A DNA stretch of 45,154 nucleotides from Balneolales bacterium (GTDB lineage: Bacteria > Bacteroidota > Rhodothermia > Balneolales > Natronogracilivirgulaceae). The position numbers and the translations under genes are program-made. The notes beneath the pieces are model-generated. The model ran no database searches. It was not told the DNA's origin and was given only the letters and a program-made list of their open reading frames with translations. This document shows, piece after piece, positions 8,136 to 19,198 of the stretch. Location of the stretch: assembly GCA_007128855.1 (NCBI GenBank), contig SKWQ01000091.1, positions 1 to 45,154 of the forward strand. Reading direction: 5' to 3'. The first letter of the stretch is position 1; every line of letters begins with the position of its first letter.

Positions 8136-10154
8136 GTGTTTCGTAACGGAGACCGGGAAACCGGCTACATCAAAACCGCCTTTCACCCCTGGGGTGCAAA
8201 GCAGGAGCAGCGCAGTTGCACTTTCCGCCTGTATTGCCCCAGAGCAGCGCGGATTGAACTCGTGCTGTTCGACAGTTACCGGCAGCTGAAGGGACAGCAT
8301 CACCCCATGGACCGGCTGCCTGATGGCAGCTGGATGCTGGAACTGCCGGGCGACCACACCGGCAAATACTATGGGTACAGGGTGGAACATCCCTCAGACG
8401 AGCCCGGACTGCTGAAACCTCCACCGCTGCTTGCCGACCCCTGGTCCACCCAGGTCACCGCAGTAAATCACTATCAGCAGCTTCCCAAAAGCCGGATATC
8501 CGGTGCGGACACGTTTGACTGGCAGGGCGACACCTTTGTGATCCCTCCCGAGCAACGCGACCTGATCATCTACGAGGTGCATGTCAAAGACCTCACCGCC
8601 CACCCCTCTTCCGGCGCCACACAACCGGGCACCTACACCGGTTTCGTGGAAAAGAACATCACAGGTGGCATCGCCCATTTGAAACGTCTGGGTGTGAATG
8701 CCGTGGAACTACTTCCACTACAGAAATTCGCCGGCTTCGAACCTCCTTTCGAGCAGGAAACACCGGAAGGTTTTCGCAACACCTGGAACCCCTACAGCCG
8801 GAATTACTGGGGATATATGACCAGCTTTTTCCTGGCACCGGAGACCATGTACGCATCCAACGGAAGCAACCGGGCCGGTGTGTTCACCGGCGATCCGCTC
8901 ACCGCTGCACGCGAGCTGAAACACATGATCCGCGAGCTGCACCGCGAGGGCATTGCCGTGATCATGGATGTGGTCTACAACCACGCCTCCCAATACGACC
9001 AGAATCCGTTGCTCTACCTGGACCGCAAGGAGTTCTTCCGCACCGATGAGCACGGACATCCCACCAACCACAGCGGTTGCGGCAACGACCTGCGCACCGA
9101 ATCGCCGCACATACGGGAACTGATCATCTCATCGGTAAAATGGTGGATGCAGGAGTACCACATCGACGGTTTCCGCTTTGACCTGGCGAATCTCATTGAC
9201 CGTCAGACCATTGCCGAGATACGCGGGGAAGCGCAGAAAATTAATCCAAACGTGCTGCTCATTGCCGAGCCGTGGGGTGGCGGCTATGACCCTACCGGCT
9301 TCTCCAGACACGGATGGAGCGCCTGGAACGATCAGATACGCAATGGTGTGAAGGGCATCGACCCCATCCACACTCCCGGTTTCATTTTTGGGAAATGGCA
9401 CTATGAGACAAACCGCGAATCACTGGAGAACTACATCCGCGGAACCCTGCTGCCAGAATCCAATGGCCGGTTCCACCATCAGGAACACGCTCTGAACTAC
9501 CTGGAATCACACGACGGTTATACCCTTGGCGATTTCATCCGCATTGCCCTCGATCACGGGAAAAAAGATGCCGTTTATAAAGGCAAAACTCCACTGATTG
9601 CGCTGAACGAGCAGGAGATGAAATGCGCCCGTCTTGCCGCGCTGTTCCTGCTGACCGCCCAGGGGATTCCCATGATCCACTCCGGACAGGAGTGGGGCCG
9701 GGCAAAATGGATCGTCCCGGAAAACCCGCGCGATCCGAATACCGGGAAGCTGGACCACAACAGTTATGAGAAGGACAATGCCACCAATTACCTGGATTTT
9801 TCGGAAATCGAGGCTAATTCCGGGCTCTTTGATTATTATCGCAACCTGATCCGGCTGCGTATGGAGAATCCCCAGCTTCGCCTGGCCGAGCCGCAAGAGA
9901 TCCGTTTCCAGCCGTTCCAGGATGCCTTGCACATCACGTTCGAGATTCACAGTCAGCACCAGCCCGGACAGCGGATGTTGGTAAGCCTCAACGGCAATCC
10001 TGACAACGAATACCACGTGAGTCTTCCCGAGGGACGCTGGGAGCAGATTGCCGATGCAGCCGAAATCTACCCCGACCATCCCCGTCCCGTTCACGGACCC
10101 GAAATCCCGGTACCCCCGACATCCGGCATCATACTCCGCCAGCTGCTGTCCTGA
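8136..10154 (+). CDS. GH13 glycogen-debranching enzyme / isoamylase-pullulanase family (CBM48)
   Basis: GTG start. 'VMDVVYNHAS', 'DGFRFDLANLID', 'LLIAEPWGGGYDPTGF', 'NYLESHDGYTLGDF' GH13 motifs plus N-terminal CBM48-like domain. Confidence 0.9.
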   Translation: MFRNGDRETGYIKTAFHPWGAKQEQRSCTFRLYCPRAARIELVLFDSYRQLKGQHHPMDRLPDGSWMLELPGDHTGKYYGYRVEHPSDEPGLLKPPPLLADPWSTQVTAVNHYQQLPKSRISGADTFDWQGDTFVIPPEQRDLIIYEVHVKDLTAHPSSGATQPGTYTGFVEKNITGGIAHLKRLGVNAVELLPLQKFAGFEPPFEQETPEGFRNTWNPYSRNYWGYMTSFFLAPETMYASNGSNRAGVFTGDPLTAARELKHMIRELHREGIAVIMDVVYNHASQYDQNPLLYLDRKEFFRTDEHGHPTNHSGCGNDLRTESPHIRELIISSVKWWMQEYHIDGFRFDLANLIDRQTIAEIRGEAQKINPNVLLIAEPWGGGYDPTGFSRHGWSAWNDQIRNGVKGIDPIHTPGFIFGKWHYETNRESLENYIRGTLLPESNGRFHHQEHALNYLESHDGYTLGDFIRIALDHGKKDAVYKGKTPLIALNEQEMKCARLAALFLLTAQGIPMIHSGQEWGRAKWIVPENPRDPNTGKLDHNSYEKDNATNYLDFSEIEANSGLFDYYRNLIRLRMENPQLRLAEPQEIRFQPFQDALHITFEIHSQHQPGQRMLVSLNGNPDNEYHVSLPEGRWEQIADAAEIYPDHPRPVHGPEIPVPPTSGIILRQLLS

Positions 10155-10373
10155 CGGCTGTACGATGGCTGCCACTGCTGCGGTCCCGGCACATGCTGCA
10201 ACCTTGTAGCAGCAGCACCCCGCAGTTCCGCACCGGCAGTTGATGAAGCCATCAAACCCGGCCCATTTCGGCATTTTTCTATTGCTCTTGAGTCCTTGTA
10301 GCAGTATACTCACAGCTTATCTCGCGTGCCTGCCTGACGGCAAGGTCATTACAGGACGTAAAAGGAGAATAAT

Positions 10374-11732
10374 TTGGCAGAACATAGGACTGAAAGGGGT
10401 AACTGGAACTCCAAACTTGGGTTTGTTCTGGCAGCTGCCGGTTCGGCTGTCGGTCTTGGAAACATCTGGGGCTTCCCCACGCAGGTGGCCGATAATGGCG
10501 GTGCATCCTTCATCATCATCTACCTGATCTGCTGCCTGGTCGTTGGCCTTCCGGTAATGATCGCCGAATTTGCCATCGGCCGGCATACCCGCCGCAACCC
10601 CGTCGGCGCATTCAAGAAACTGGGGAGCGGTTGGTTTCCGCCGATCATCGGTCTGTGGGGCGTGATGTGCGGGGTGATGATCTTGTCATTCTACCTGGTC
10701 GTTGCCGGATGGACTTTCGGGTTCGTGTTCGAGGAAATTTTCCATTTTACCGGCCTCACGACAGCATCCGCCTGGGTCGCAGACCTTGGAAATGGCTTTA
10801 AAAACGCCATTTTTACGATACTTTTCATGCTTGCAACCATCGCCATCATCACCGGCGGGGTCAGCAACGGCATCGAGCGCGCCACCAAGACCATGATGCC
10901 GATCCTGATCGGTGTGCTCATCATAATGATCGCCTACGTCTTCACGTTGCAGGGCAGTATGGATGGATTGCGGCTCTACCTGCTGCCGGACTTCTCGGCC
11001 ATCAACACCGATCTCGTGTTTTCAGCCCTTGGCCAGGCATTTTTCTCTCTGTCCCTGGGAATGGGCGCCCTGCTCACCTACGGCTCCTATCTCAAGAAAA
11101 ATCAGAATATCGTGGAATCTGCCACCTATGTTACCCTGGCGGATGTGGGTATCGCATTCCTGGCGGGCCTTCTCATCATTCCCGCCATGTTCGTGGCCCA
11201 GAACAGCGGTATCACGATCATGGGCGAGGACGGGCGCCTGTTTGCCAGCACGACCCTGGTCTTTGACGTGCTGCCCAACCTCTTTAAATCCATGGGTGGC
11301 TTCTTCGGGCTGCTTTTTGGGGCCTCGTTCTTCATCCTTCTGAGTATGGCCGCCCTCACATCCACCATATCACTGCTTGAAGTGCCCGTCTCCTACGTCA
11401 TTGACGAGCACAAAGTCCCCAGAAAAAAAGCTGCCATCGGCGTCGGGGGCCTGGTCATGCTCTTTGCCGTCATCATCTCCTTCAACATCAACCTTATTGA
11501 CATCCTGGCAACCATTTTCAACAATGTGGGCCTTCCGCTGGGCGGACTCATGCTGTGTGTCTTCCTGGCCTGGTTCTGGAAATCGGAAAATGCCATGGAG
11601 GAGATACGGCACGGTTTCGAGGATATGGACCGGGGGTTGTTCCCAAAAGTTTGGCCCGTTTTCGTAAAATATGTGTGCCCCCTGCTGATTGCCCTGGTTC
11701 TCATGACCACCCTTTACAACCTTATTTCCTGA
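10374..11732 (+). CDS. Sodium-dependent transporter, NSS/SNF family
   Basis: 'NWNSKLGFVLAAAGSAVGLGNIWGFPTQVADNGGASFIIIYLICCLVVGLPVMIAEFAIGR' LeuT-type TM1-TM2 signature; TTG start. Confidence 0.93.
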   Translation: MAEHRTERGNWNSKLGFVLAAAGSAVGLGNIWGFPTQVADNGGASFIIIYLICCLVVGLPVMIAEFAIGRHTRRNPVGAFKKLGSGWFPPIIGLWGVMCGVMILSFYLVVAGWTFGFVFEEIFHFTGLTTASAWVADLGNGFKNAIFTILFMLATIAIITGGVSNGIERATKTMMPILIGVLIIMIAYVFTLQGSMDGLRLYLLPDFSAINTDLVFSALGQAFFSLSLGMGALLTYGSYLKKNQNIVESATYVTLADVGIAFLAGLLIIPAMFVAQNSGITIMGEDGRLFASTTLVFDVLPNLFKSMGGFFGLLFGASFFILLSMAALTSTISLLEVPVSYVIDEHKVPRKKAAIGVGGLVMLFAVIISFNINLIDILATIFNNVGLPLGGLMLCVFLAWFWKSENAMEEIRHGFEDMDRGLFPKVWPVFVKYVCPLLIALVLMTTLYNLIS

Positions 11733-11963
11733 CAGCACACCACTGCTGCCGCGACGTTCCTGACCGACTTTGAAACGCAATACGCATCCACCGGTATCAT
11801 GTGGCTGGATGTGACAGATGCCAGCCGGACCGGGGACAGACCTCCGATGCTTCAAACCCATCGGTTGGATAACAGGCAGCCGGATATCTCAGCATCACAT
11901 TTGTCTGAAAGCTGCAACAGTGGTATTTTTGGTCTTCATTATAACCATTTGTTACCAATCCAT

Positions 11964-12536
11964 ATGCCTAAAGTATCAACATCCGATTTTCGCAACGGAC
12001 TCACCATCATGATCAATGGTGACATCTACAGCATTACTGAGTTTCTGCATGTCAAACCCGGCAAGGGCGGCGCCTTTGTTCGGACAAAACTCAAAGGTAT
12101 TGTGAGCGGAAAAGTTCTCGACAAAACTTTCCGTGCCGGTGAATCGGTGGAAACAGTTCGCGTAGAACGCCGTCCCTATCAGTACATATACCGTGAAGAT
12201 GACATCTACCATTTCATGCACAAACAGACCTATGAACAGATCCCTATTCCCAGGGAAAAGCTGGACCGGCCCGATTTTCTGAAGGAAAACCAGGATGTGC
12301 AGGTTGCAGTCCAGGCGGAAACCGAGGAAATCCTGTTCACCGAGCTGCCGGACCATGTTATCCTGGAAGTCACGGAAACCGAACCGGGTCTGAAGGGAGA
12401 CACCGCTCAGGGTGGCTCAAAATCTGCTACGCTGGAGTCCGGTGCCACCATCCAGGTCCCCTTGTTCATCAACCAGGGAGACCTGGTCAAGGTGAATTCA
12501 AAGGAAGGAACCTACCTGGAACGAGTCAAACTCTAA
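11964..12536 (+). CDS. efp: Translation elongation factor P
   Basis: '[63 protein letters not shown]...'; start reset from the track's 11799 to ATG at 11964. Confidence 0.96.
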   Translation: MPKVSTSDFRNGLTIMINGDIYSITEFLHVKPGKGGAFVRTKLKGIVSGKVLDKTFRAGESVETVRVERRPYQYIYREDDIYHFMHKQTYEQIPIPREKLDRPDFLKENQDVQVAVQAETEEILFTELPDHVILEVTETEPGLKGDTAQGGSKSATLESGATIQVPLFINQGDLVKVNSKEGTYLERVKL

Positions 12537-12549
12537 ATATCGAGTCATC

Positions 12550-13068
12550 ATGGATTTAAAAACAATAAGAAACCTTCTGAAACTCATTGCTGAAAATGAT
12601 GTGAATGAAGTTGAGATCGAAGAAGGGGATTTCAAGATCAGGGTCAAAAAGCGTCCCGACACCCTCATGAAAGAAGGATCGGGCTCCTATTACGCAGGCG
12701 CACCTCAGTCCATGGAATTCAACCTTCCCGGCGGCCATGGCGCAGCATCTCCCAATCCGGCCAGCCAGGCAGCGGCGGCATCCTCCGCACCGGTATCTGA
12801 AGCCGCGGCAGGTGCGGGCGACGAGAAATACCTCACCGTCCGCTCCCCCATTGTGGGAACCTTCTACCGCTCTCCCTCACCGGAGTCCGAATCATTCGTA
12901 AATGTCGGGGATACGGTCTCCAAAGGCGCCGTCCTCTGCATCGTGGAGGCCATGAAAATCATGAATGAGATCGAATCCGAGCATTCCGGAAAAATTGTAA
13001 AAGCCCTGGTTGAAAATGGACAACCGGTGGAATTTGACCAGCCGCTCTTTCTCATCGATCCATCCTGA
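12550..13068 (+). CDS. accB: Acetyl-CoA carboxylase biotin carboxyl carrier protein
   Basis: C-terminal biotinyl motif '[41 protein letters not shown]' after an Ala/Pro-rich linker. Confidence 0.95.
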   Translation: MDLKTIRNLLKLIAENDVNEVEIEEGDFKIRVKKRPDTLMKEGSGSYYAGAPQSMEFNLPGGHGAASPNPASQAAAASSAPVSEAAAGAGDEKYLTVRSPIVGTFYRSPSPESESFVNVGDTVSKGAVLCIVEAMKIMNEIESEHSGKIVKALVENGQPVEFDQPLFLIDPS

Positions 13069-13076
13069 CCTGCACC

Positions 13077-14429
13077 ATGTTTGATAAAATACTTATCGCA
13101 AACCGGGGCGAAATCGCGTTGCGCGTCATCCGGACCTGCCGGGAAATGGGAATCAAGACGGTTGCCGTCTATTCCACGGCGGACGAAAAAAGCCTGCACG
13201 TGAAATTCGCTGATGAAGCCGTTTGTATCGGTCCGCCTGCCGCCCGGGACAGCTACCTCAAGATCCCGCGCATCATCGCCGCCGCAGAGATCACCGATGC
13301 CAAGGCCATCCATCCCGGCTACGGTTTTCTTGCAGAGAACGCCGAATTTTCCCGTATCTGCGAAGAGCACAACATCAAGTTCATCGGTCCCTCCCCGAAG
13401 ATGATCGACACCATGGGCAACAAATCCATGGCCCGGGAGAACATCATGAAATTCGGCGTGCCGACCATTCCCGGAAGCCCGAGCGTCATACGATCAGCCG
13501 ATCAGGCAAAAAAGATCGCTGCGGATATCGGCTATCCCGTCATCTTCAAGGCCTCGGCAGGCGGGGGCGGACGCGGAATGCGGATCGTCATGGAGGAAAA
13601 GGAAATTGAGCGCCAGCTCATTGCTGCCCGCAACGAAGCCGTATCCTGTTTCGGCAATGGCGAGATCTATATGGAGAAATTCATTGTGGAGCCGCGCCAT
13701 GTCGAGATCCAGATCGTCGGCGACCGGCACGGGCTGGTAAACCACTACGGCGAGCGTGACTGCTCCATGCAGCGACGATACCAGAAGATGGTGGAAGAGG
13801 CTCCATGCCCTGTCATGACGCCCCAGCTCCGGGAGAAAATGGGACAGGCCGCCATTGCCGCCGCCGAATCCGTCCAATACGAAGGCGCCGGCACGATCGA
13901 GTTCCTGCTCGACAAAGACCACAACTTCTATTTCATGGAGATGAATACGCGGATCCAGGTGGAACATCCTGTCACCGAGGAAGTAACAAACGAAGACCTC
14001 ATCAAGCGCCAGATCGAGGTTGCTGCCGGACTTCCGCTGGACAAAAAACCCCTGAAAATACGCGGACACTGCATAGAGTGCCGGATCAATGCCGAGGATC
14101 CGGAGTTCAACTTCCGTCCCTCCGCCGGCAAGATCCAGACGTTCAACCTGCCGGGCGGGCACAGTGTCCGGGTGGATACGCACGCCTACGCCGGGTATAC
14201 CGTCCCGCCCTATTACGATTCGATGATCGCCAAGCTCATTGTCAGTGCACCGGACCGCAGGCAGGCCATCGAACGCATGAAACGTTCCCTCAGCGAATTT
14301 GTAATTGAGGGAATCAAAACCAATATTCCCTATCAGATGCAGCTGATGAACGATCCGGGTTTCATCAGCGGGCATTTCGACACCAAATACCTTGAAAATC
14401 ATTTCAAGTTTCAACCCGATCCCTCCTAA
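13077..14429 (+). CDS. accC: Acetyl-CoA carboxylase, biotin carboxylase subunit
   Basis: '[33 protein letters not shown]', '[14 protein letters not shown]', '[18 protein letters not shown]'; follows accB. Confidence 0.96.
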   Translation: MFDKILIANRGEIALRVIRTCREMGIKTVAVYSTADEKSLHVKFADEAVCIGPPAARDSYLKIPRIIAAAEITDAKAIHPGYGFLAENAEFSRICEEHNIKFIGPSPKMIDTMGNKSMARENIMKFGVPTIPGSPSVIRSADQAKKIAADIGYPVIFKASAGGGGRGMRIVMEEKEIERQLIAARNEAVSCFGNGEIYMEKFIVEPRHVEIQIVGDRHGLVNHYGERDCSMQRRYQKMVEEAPCPVMTPQLREKMGQAAIAAAESVQYEGAGTIEFLLDKDHNFYFMEMNTRIQVEHPVTEEVTNEDLIKRQIEVAAGLPLDKKPLKIRGHCIECRINAEDPEFNFRPSAGKIQTFNLPGGHSVRVDTHAYAGYTVPPYYDSMIAKLIVSAPDRRQAIERMKRSLSEFVIEGIKTNIPYQMQLMNDPGFISGHFDTKYLENHFKFQPDPS

Positions 14430-14441
14430 AAACATACCATT

Positions 14442-14822
14442 ATGAACCATCCCAAAGAACTCAAATACACGCGTGAACACGAGTGGATCCGTGACAACGG
14501 AGACGGAACGGTAACCGTCGGCGTCACCGACTTTGCCCAGAACGAACTCGGTGACATTGTCTTTGTGGAAATCGACAAGGTCGGAGAGTCGGTGGACAAG
14601 GACGATACCTTTGGAACCGTGGAAGCGGTCAAGACAGTGTCTGAGCTGTACATGCCGTTGAGCGGTGAAATCCTGGAGTGGAACGAGGCGCTGGAGGATG
14701 AGCCGGAGCTGATCAATGAAGATCCTTACGGAAAGGGTTGGATGATCAAGATCAAGATGAGCGACCCAGCCCAGATCGAGGAATTGCTCACAGTAGATGC
14801 CTACAACGAAATCATTGCCTGA
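14442..14822 (+). CDS. gcvH: Glycine cleavage system H protein
   Basis: 'LKYTREHEWIRDNGDGTVTVGVTDFAQNELGDIVFVEIDKVGESVDKDDTFGTVEAVKTVSELYMPLSGEI' with lipoyl Lys context. Confidence 0.96.
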   Translation: MNHPKELKYTREHEWIRDNGDGTVTVGVTDFAQNELGDIVFVEIDKVGESVDKDDTFGTVEAVKTVSELYMPLSGEILEWNEALEDEPELINEDPYGKGWMIKIKMSDPAQIEELLTVDAYNEIIA

Positions 14823-14860
14823 TTACGCCTAATTCCCCCTGCAGAGGTAATCTGCGCCGC

Positions 14861-16411
14861 ATGATCAAACCAGAAAACGAATGGATACTGATCCTGGATT
14901 ACGGCTCCCAGTACAATCAGCTGATTGCCCGCCGGGTGCGCGAAAGCCAGGTCTATTGTGAAATACATCCTTTCAACGTTGACCTGACGACGTTCGCTTC
15001 ACGTCCACCGGCCGGGGTGATCCTGTCGGGCGGACCCATGAGCGTGAACGACGAGGATGCCCCCAAACTGAACCCTGCTGTCTTTGACCTGGAGGTACCC
15101 GTCCTGGGCATCTGCTACGGTCTGCAGATCATGATGCATTCGATATTGCCCGGGTCTGTTGCCCATGCTGAAAAGCGGGAGTTCGGCCGGGCCCGTATTT
15201 CTGTGCTCAAGAGGACCGAACTGCTTGCCGGTCTGCCAGACAGCAGCACGGTCTGGATGAGCCACGGAGACCATATCGTCCACCTGCCTGAACAGTTCGA
15301 AGTCATAGCCCGGACCGACAATGCGCCGATTGCTGCAGTCAAGGACGCCGTGCGACCCATTTACGGAGTCCAATTCCACCCGGAGGTGGTGCACACCGAG
15401 TTCGGTCGGGAACTGTTGCACAATTTTGTCCGCAACATCTGCGGTCTCAAAGGAATATGGACACCCGGCTCCTTCATTGAAAGCACGATAGAACAGATCC
15501 GCGAGATCGTGGGCGACGGACGGGTGGTGTGCGGGTTGTCCGGCGGGGTCGACTCCACGGTGGCGGCCACAATGATCCACAGGGCCATTGGCGAGCGCCT
15601 GCTGTGTGTCTTTGTCAACAACGGCGTCCTTCGGAAGAACGAGTTCGAGGACGTTCAGCGGCTCTATACCGAGAAGCTGAAGCTGCCGGTCAAGGCGGTG
15701 GACGCATCCACCCTGTTCCTGGACCGCCTGGAAGGGGTCAGCGATCCGGAAAAAAAACGTAAGATCATCGGCAATACCTTCATCGAGGTGTTTGACGATG
15801 CGATTTCGGGCGACGACCGGTTCACTCACCTGGCCCAGGGCACGCTGTATCCCGATGTGATCGAAAGCGTCTCATTCCGCGGGCCGTCGGTCACCATCAA
15901 GTCACATCACAACGTGGGCGGACTTCCCGAAAAAATGAACCTGGCTCTGCTGGAGCCGCTTCGCGAACTGTTCAAGGATGAGGTACGCAGTGTGGGCCTG
16001 GCCCTTGACATCCCCAGGGATTTCATCAGCCGCCATCCTTTCCCCGGACCGGGGCTCTCCATCCGGATCCTTTCCGATGTCACCAGGGATAAGGTCCGTC
16101 TGCTCCAGGAAGCCGACGCCATCTTCATCGACGAACTGCGCAGCCAGAACCTGTATGATTCGGTGTGGCAGGCGCTGGTGGTGCTGCTCCCCGTACAGAG
16201 CGTGGGGGTGATGGGTGATGAGCGGACGTACGAATACGTTGTGGGTCTGCGGGCCGTTACCAGTGTGGATGGCATGACGGCCGACTGGGCCCATCTTCCC
16301 TATGAGTTTTTGAGTTGCGTATCCAATCGCATCATCAACGAAGTAAAGGGGATCAACCGCGTAGTCTACGATATAAGCTCAAAACCACCGGCAACGATCG
16401 AGTGGGAATAG
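14861..16411 (+). CDS. guaA: GMP synthase (glutamine-hydrolysing)
   Basis: 'ILDYGSQYNQLIARRVRE', 'GICYGLQIM', 'VVCGLSGGVDSTVAATMIHRAIG', ends 'ISSKPPATIEWE'. Start set to ATG 14861 rather than the track's 14738. Confidence 0.97.
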   Translation: MIKPENEWILILDYGSQYNQLIARRVRESQVYCEIHPFNVDLTTFASRPPAGVILSGGPMSVNDEDAPKLNPAVFDLEVPVLGICYGLQIMMHSILPGSVAHAEKREFGRARISVLKRTELLAGLPDSSTVWMSHGDHIVHLPEQFEVIARTDNAPIAAVKDAVRPIYGVQFHPEVVHTEFGRELLHNFVRNICGLKGIWTPGSFIESTIEQIREIVGDGRVVCGLSGGVDSTVAATMIHRAIGERLLCVFVNNGVLRKNEFEDVQRLYTEKLKLPVKAVDASTLFLDRLEGVSDPEKKRKIIGNTFIEVFDDAISGDDRFTHLAQGTLYPDVIESVSFRGPSVTIKSHHNVGGLPEKMNLALLEPLRELFKDEVRSVGLALDIPRDFISRHPFPGPGLSIRILSDVTRDKVRLLQEADAIFIDELRSQNLYDSVWQALVVLLPVQSVGVMGDERTYEYVVGLRAVTSVDGMTADWAHLPYEFLSCVSNRIINEVKGINRVVYDISSKPPATIEWE

Positions 16412-16453
16412 GTATGCAGCGGACTGCTATTGTATATAAATAAAAAAGCTCAG

Positions 16454-18484
16454 ATGAACGCATTTTCACGTATATCCCTTGCCTGCCTTTTTGCGGCCAC
16501 AGCCGCCTTTATGCTCCTTCAAGCCCCTTTACAGGCATACTCCGGTAAAGCAGATGCAGGTACGGTAAATGCAGTTGTGATACAACCGGCAGAAGACACA
16601 GCCACCGATGCAGCTCCCACTGCCTCCGCCAGCGGCACCGAAAACCCCTACCGCAACGCCAGTGGCGAAGACGCCGGCCCGGCCGACCGGCGCACCAGTG
16701 GACGCGACGATGAGCAGGATGGTGACCTTTTCGAACAGGCAATGGCATTTTACAGGGTGGCGCGCTATGACTCGGCGGCTCTCCTGTTTTCGCGCATTGA
16801 CACCCCGGTAGCCCGGCTTTTTGCCGGTAAAAGCTATTTTGCCACCAGCAACTATCCCCTTGCCCGTCACAGCCTGCGCAAACTGTCGCGCAACGACGAC
16901 CCCCGGTACTTTGACGAGGCGCGTTACACCCTGGCCCTTGCGGAGTTCCAGGTACGTCAGTTCGGAAACAGCCTGGACCTGCTGTACGGTCTGAAGTCGC
17001 GTCCCGCCTATCAGAACCTGCACCGGGACGCCGACCGGCTCTACAGGGAGATCATGGGTTTTCTGACCATCGACCAGCGCAAATCGGCATTCCTGCAAAG
17101 CGACAACCCAAGGGTGCAGATTGACCTGCTCCGCTTCGGTATTGATTTCATGAGCCGGTCCGAAGCCCGCCAGCTGTACGATGCCCTCCACCCCTATTAT
17201 GAGGCCACGGTGGATACGAACATCCTGGCTGCCATAAACCGGCGCATCGAACAGCTGCCTACGCGCAGCGGATCCTCTAATGGCAAAGCCCCGTCGGGCA
17301 TCGTATTCAATATCGGCGTCCTCCTGCCGGCAGCAGAACAGGGGTCTCCGGAATGGCAGGTTTCCCGGTCGCTCTACAACGGTTACCTGCTGGCGGCCGA
17401 AGAATTCAACCGCGGATCAAACGACAAGATGATCCGCCTCCATCACATGGAGACTTCAGACACCTCGCTTACCCTTGAGGCGGCCATGGCCCGGCTTGCC
17501 TGGAAGCACCATGCCGATGCGGTCATCGGTCCGCTCTTCTCCGATGACGCCTACCGCATCCGTGACCTGGCCGAATACTACGAGATCCCCGTCATACCGC
17601 CCTTGGCCAATGCCGACACGATCAACATCAGCAATCCCTATATCTACCAGATCAACCCCACGTTTGAAGCACGCGGAAGGGCCATGGCAAACTTTGCCGT
17701 GCGGAAGCTCAAACTGAGCACCCTGGCAGTCATCACCCAGAGTAATCAGCCGGTGTCACAGGAGGCCCGTGAATTCCGGAATGAAGCCGAACGTCTGGGC
17801 GCTACGATCCTGCATTACTTCAGCGAGGATTTCGAAGCGCGCGCCTTCGAAGTCGGCCATATCACTCCCCATTTTGCCGGAAACCGGCGACTGGTCGAGC
17901 GCTACTTCGACGATGAGGATTTTCAACTCGTCCCCGTGGATGGCCTCTATATTTCGGTCACCGGCGGCGGTTCGGAACAGCTGGTCGACCTCATCCTCAA
18001 CGATTTGCAGGCCTTCCGGAGCGAAGTCACCATTCTCGGCAATGAGGAGATGGCACATATTGATCTCAGCGATGCCCGCAGGCGCCAATTCGATATCTAC
18101 TACAGCAGCATCTTCCACCGGAACGATGACAACCGGGATGCCTACCATTTCCGTAACAATTTCGAATCACTGACCGGACACCAGCCCGACAACTTCGCCC
18201 ATCTCGGCTACGATGTGGCGACCTTCCTGTTCCGCTCCATCAACGATTTCGAGAATCCGGCACGCATAAAGCATCAACTCCGCAAACAGCCGAGGCATGA
18301 CGGAGTGATCACCGGCATCGATTTCCGCGGCACGCACATCAATCAATACCTGCATTTCCTGCATTTCGAGCGGGACGGTACCGTGCTGATGGAGCTCCCT
18401 GACGTTGAAGAGGAGGAGCTGGAGGATGTGGATGTGGATATGGATGCAGACATGGCCCCGGACACTGAAAATGGCGGGCGCTAG
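16454..18484 (+). CDS. Periplasmic-binding-protein-fold (ABC substrate-binding / PBP-activator-like) protein with N-terminal repeat region
   Basis: Signal peptide 'MNAFSRISLACLFAATAAFMLLQAPLQA'; TPR-like N-terminal half; 'FNIGVLLPAAEQGSPEWQVSRSLYNGYLLAAEEFN... AVIGPLFSDDAYRIRDLAEYYEIPVIPPLANADTI' type-1 PBP fold. Confidence 0.75.
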   Translation: MNAFSRISLACLFAATAAFMLLQAPLQAYSGKADAGTVNAVVIQPAEDTATDAAPTASASGTENPYRNASGEDAGPADRRTSGRDDEQDGDLFEQAMAFYRVARYDSAALLFSRIDTPVARLFAGKSYFATSNYPLARHSLRKLSRNDDPRYFDEARYTLALAEFQVRQFGNSLDLLYGLKSRPAYQNLHRDADRLYREIMGFLTIDQRKSAFLQSDNPRVQIDLLRFGIDFMSRSEARQLYDALHPYYEATVDTNILAAINRRIEQLPTRSGSSNGKAPSGIVFNIGVLLPAAEQGSPEWQVSRSLYNGYLLAAEEFNRGSNDKMIRLHHMETSDTSLTLEAAMARLAWKHHADAVIGPLFSDDAYRIRDLAEYYEIPVIPPLANADTINISNPYIYQINPTFEARGRAMANFAVRKLKLSTLAVITQSNQPVSQEAREFRNEAERLGATILHYFSEDFEARAFEVGHITPHFAGNRRLVERYFDDEDFQLVPVDGLYISVTGGGSEQLVDLILNDLQAFRSEVTILGNEEMAHIDLSDARRRQFDIYYSSIFHRNDDNRDAYHFRNNFESLTGHQPDNFAHLGYDVATFLFRSINDFENPARIKHQLRKQPRHDGVITGIDFRGTHINQYLHFLHFERDGTVLMELPDVEEEELEDVDVDMDADMAPDTENGGR

Positions 18485-18507
18485 GCCGGCGCCGGCGGAC
18501 GTGCCGA

Positions 18508-19098
18508 TCATTTGCGCTTGAGCGGCAGTCGTGAAAACAGACTGAGACTCTTCTGGGGGAAGAATCCCTCGCTGACCGATCGCACATCCTCGACAGTTAT
18601 GAACGCTTTGGGCATCTTTTCATTGATGATCTGGATCATGCGCTTCAGATCCTTGCGCTTGATGACGCTCAGGATCAGCCGGACCTGACCGCTGACACCG
18701 CTGGCCGACACCGAAGTGACCCCGAAGTCGTTCTCCTTAAGGTATTCTATCAGTTCGGTGGCGTCATCGGCCGTGATGGTCCGCACGACCAGCAGTCCCA
18801 TGGCAATTTTGCCCTCCAGATAAATTCCCATATAGTTTCCGGCGGCAAATCCCGCCGCATAGGCGAAGTAGAGACCCATATTGGTAAGACTCTGGAAAAT
18901 CTGCCCCATGGCCAGCAGCCAGATAAGGGCCTCGAAGAAACCGATCATGGGCGCCAGCATCTTCATGCTGCGCGACACGAAAATGATCCGCAGGGTGCCC
19001 AGCGTCACGTCCACAACGCGCGCAGCAAAGATCATCAATGGAAGCACAAGATAGTTGAACCAGTCAAATTCAACCGAAATGATTTCCAGAAATGCCAT
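18508..19098 (-). CDS. UPF0316 / DUF2179 (DUF5698) membrane protein
   Basis: 'LPLMIFAARVVDVTLGTLRIIFVSRSMKMLAPMIGFFEALIWLLAMGQI... DATELIEYLKENDFGVTSVSASGVSGQVRLILSVIKRKDLKRMIQIINEKMPKAFITVEDVRSV'. Confidence 0.85.
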   Translation of the reverse strand: MAFLEIISVEFDWFNYLVLPLMIFAARVVDVTLGTLRIIFVSRSMKMLAPMIGFFEALIWLLAMGQIFQSLTNMGLYFAYAAGFAAGNYMGIYLEGKIAMGLLVVRTITADDATELIEYLKENDFGVTSVSASGVSGQVRLILSVIKRKDLKRMIQIINEKMPKAFITVEDVRSVSEGFFPQKSLSLFSRLPLKRK

Positions 19099-19198
19099 GA
19101 TACCAACCAGATAGAATGGATTGAATTGTTCCCCTAAAGATATCCTTCATTCTTGAAGGAATTGCGAATTTATTAAGCAAGTTACGGAATAATCGACG

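Noticed and set aside
10190-10216. TGCTGCAACCTTGTAGCAGCA inverted repeat after the GH13 gene as a terminator
   Set aside because: Short stem and no T-tract; cannot be supported as an intrinsic terminator.
9507-10313. 268-aa - strand ORF
   Set aside because: Shadow ORF antisense to the GH13 gene.
13494-14480. 328-aa - strand ORF
   Set aside because: Shadow ORF antisense to accC.
14999-15829. 276-aa - strand ORF
   Set aside because: Shadow ORF antisense to guaA.
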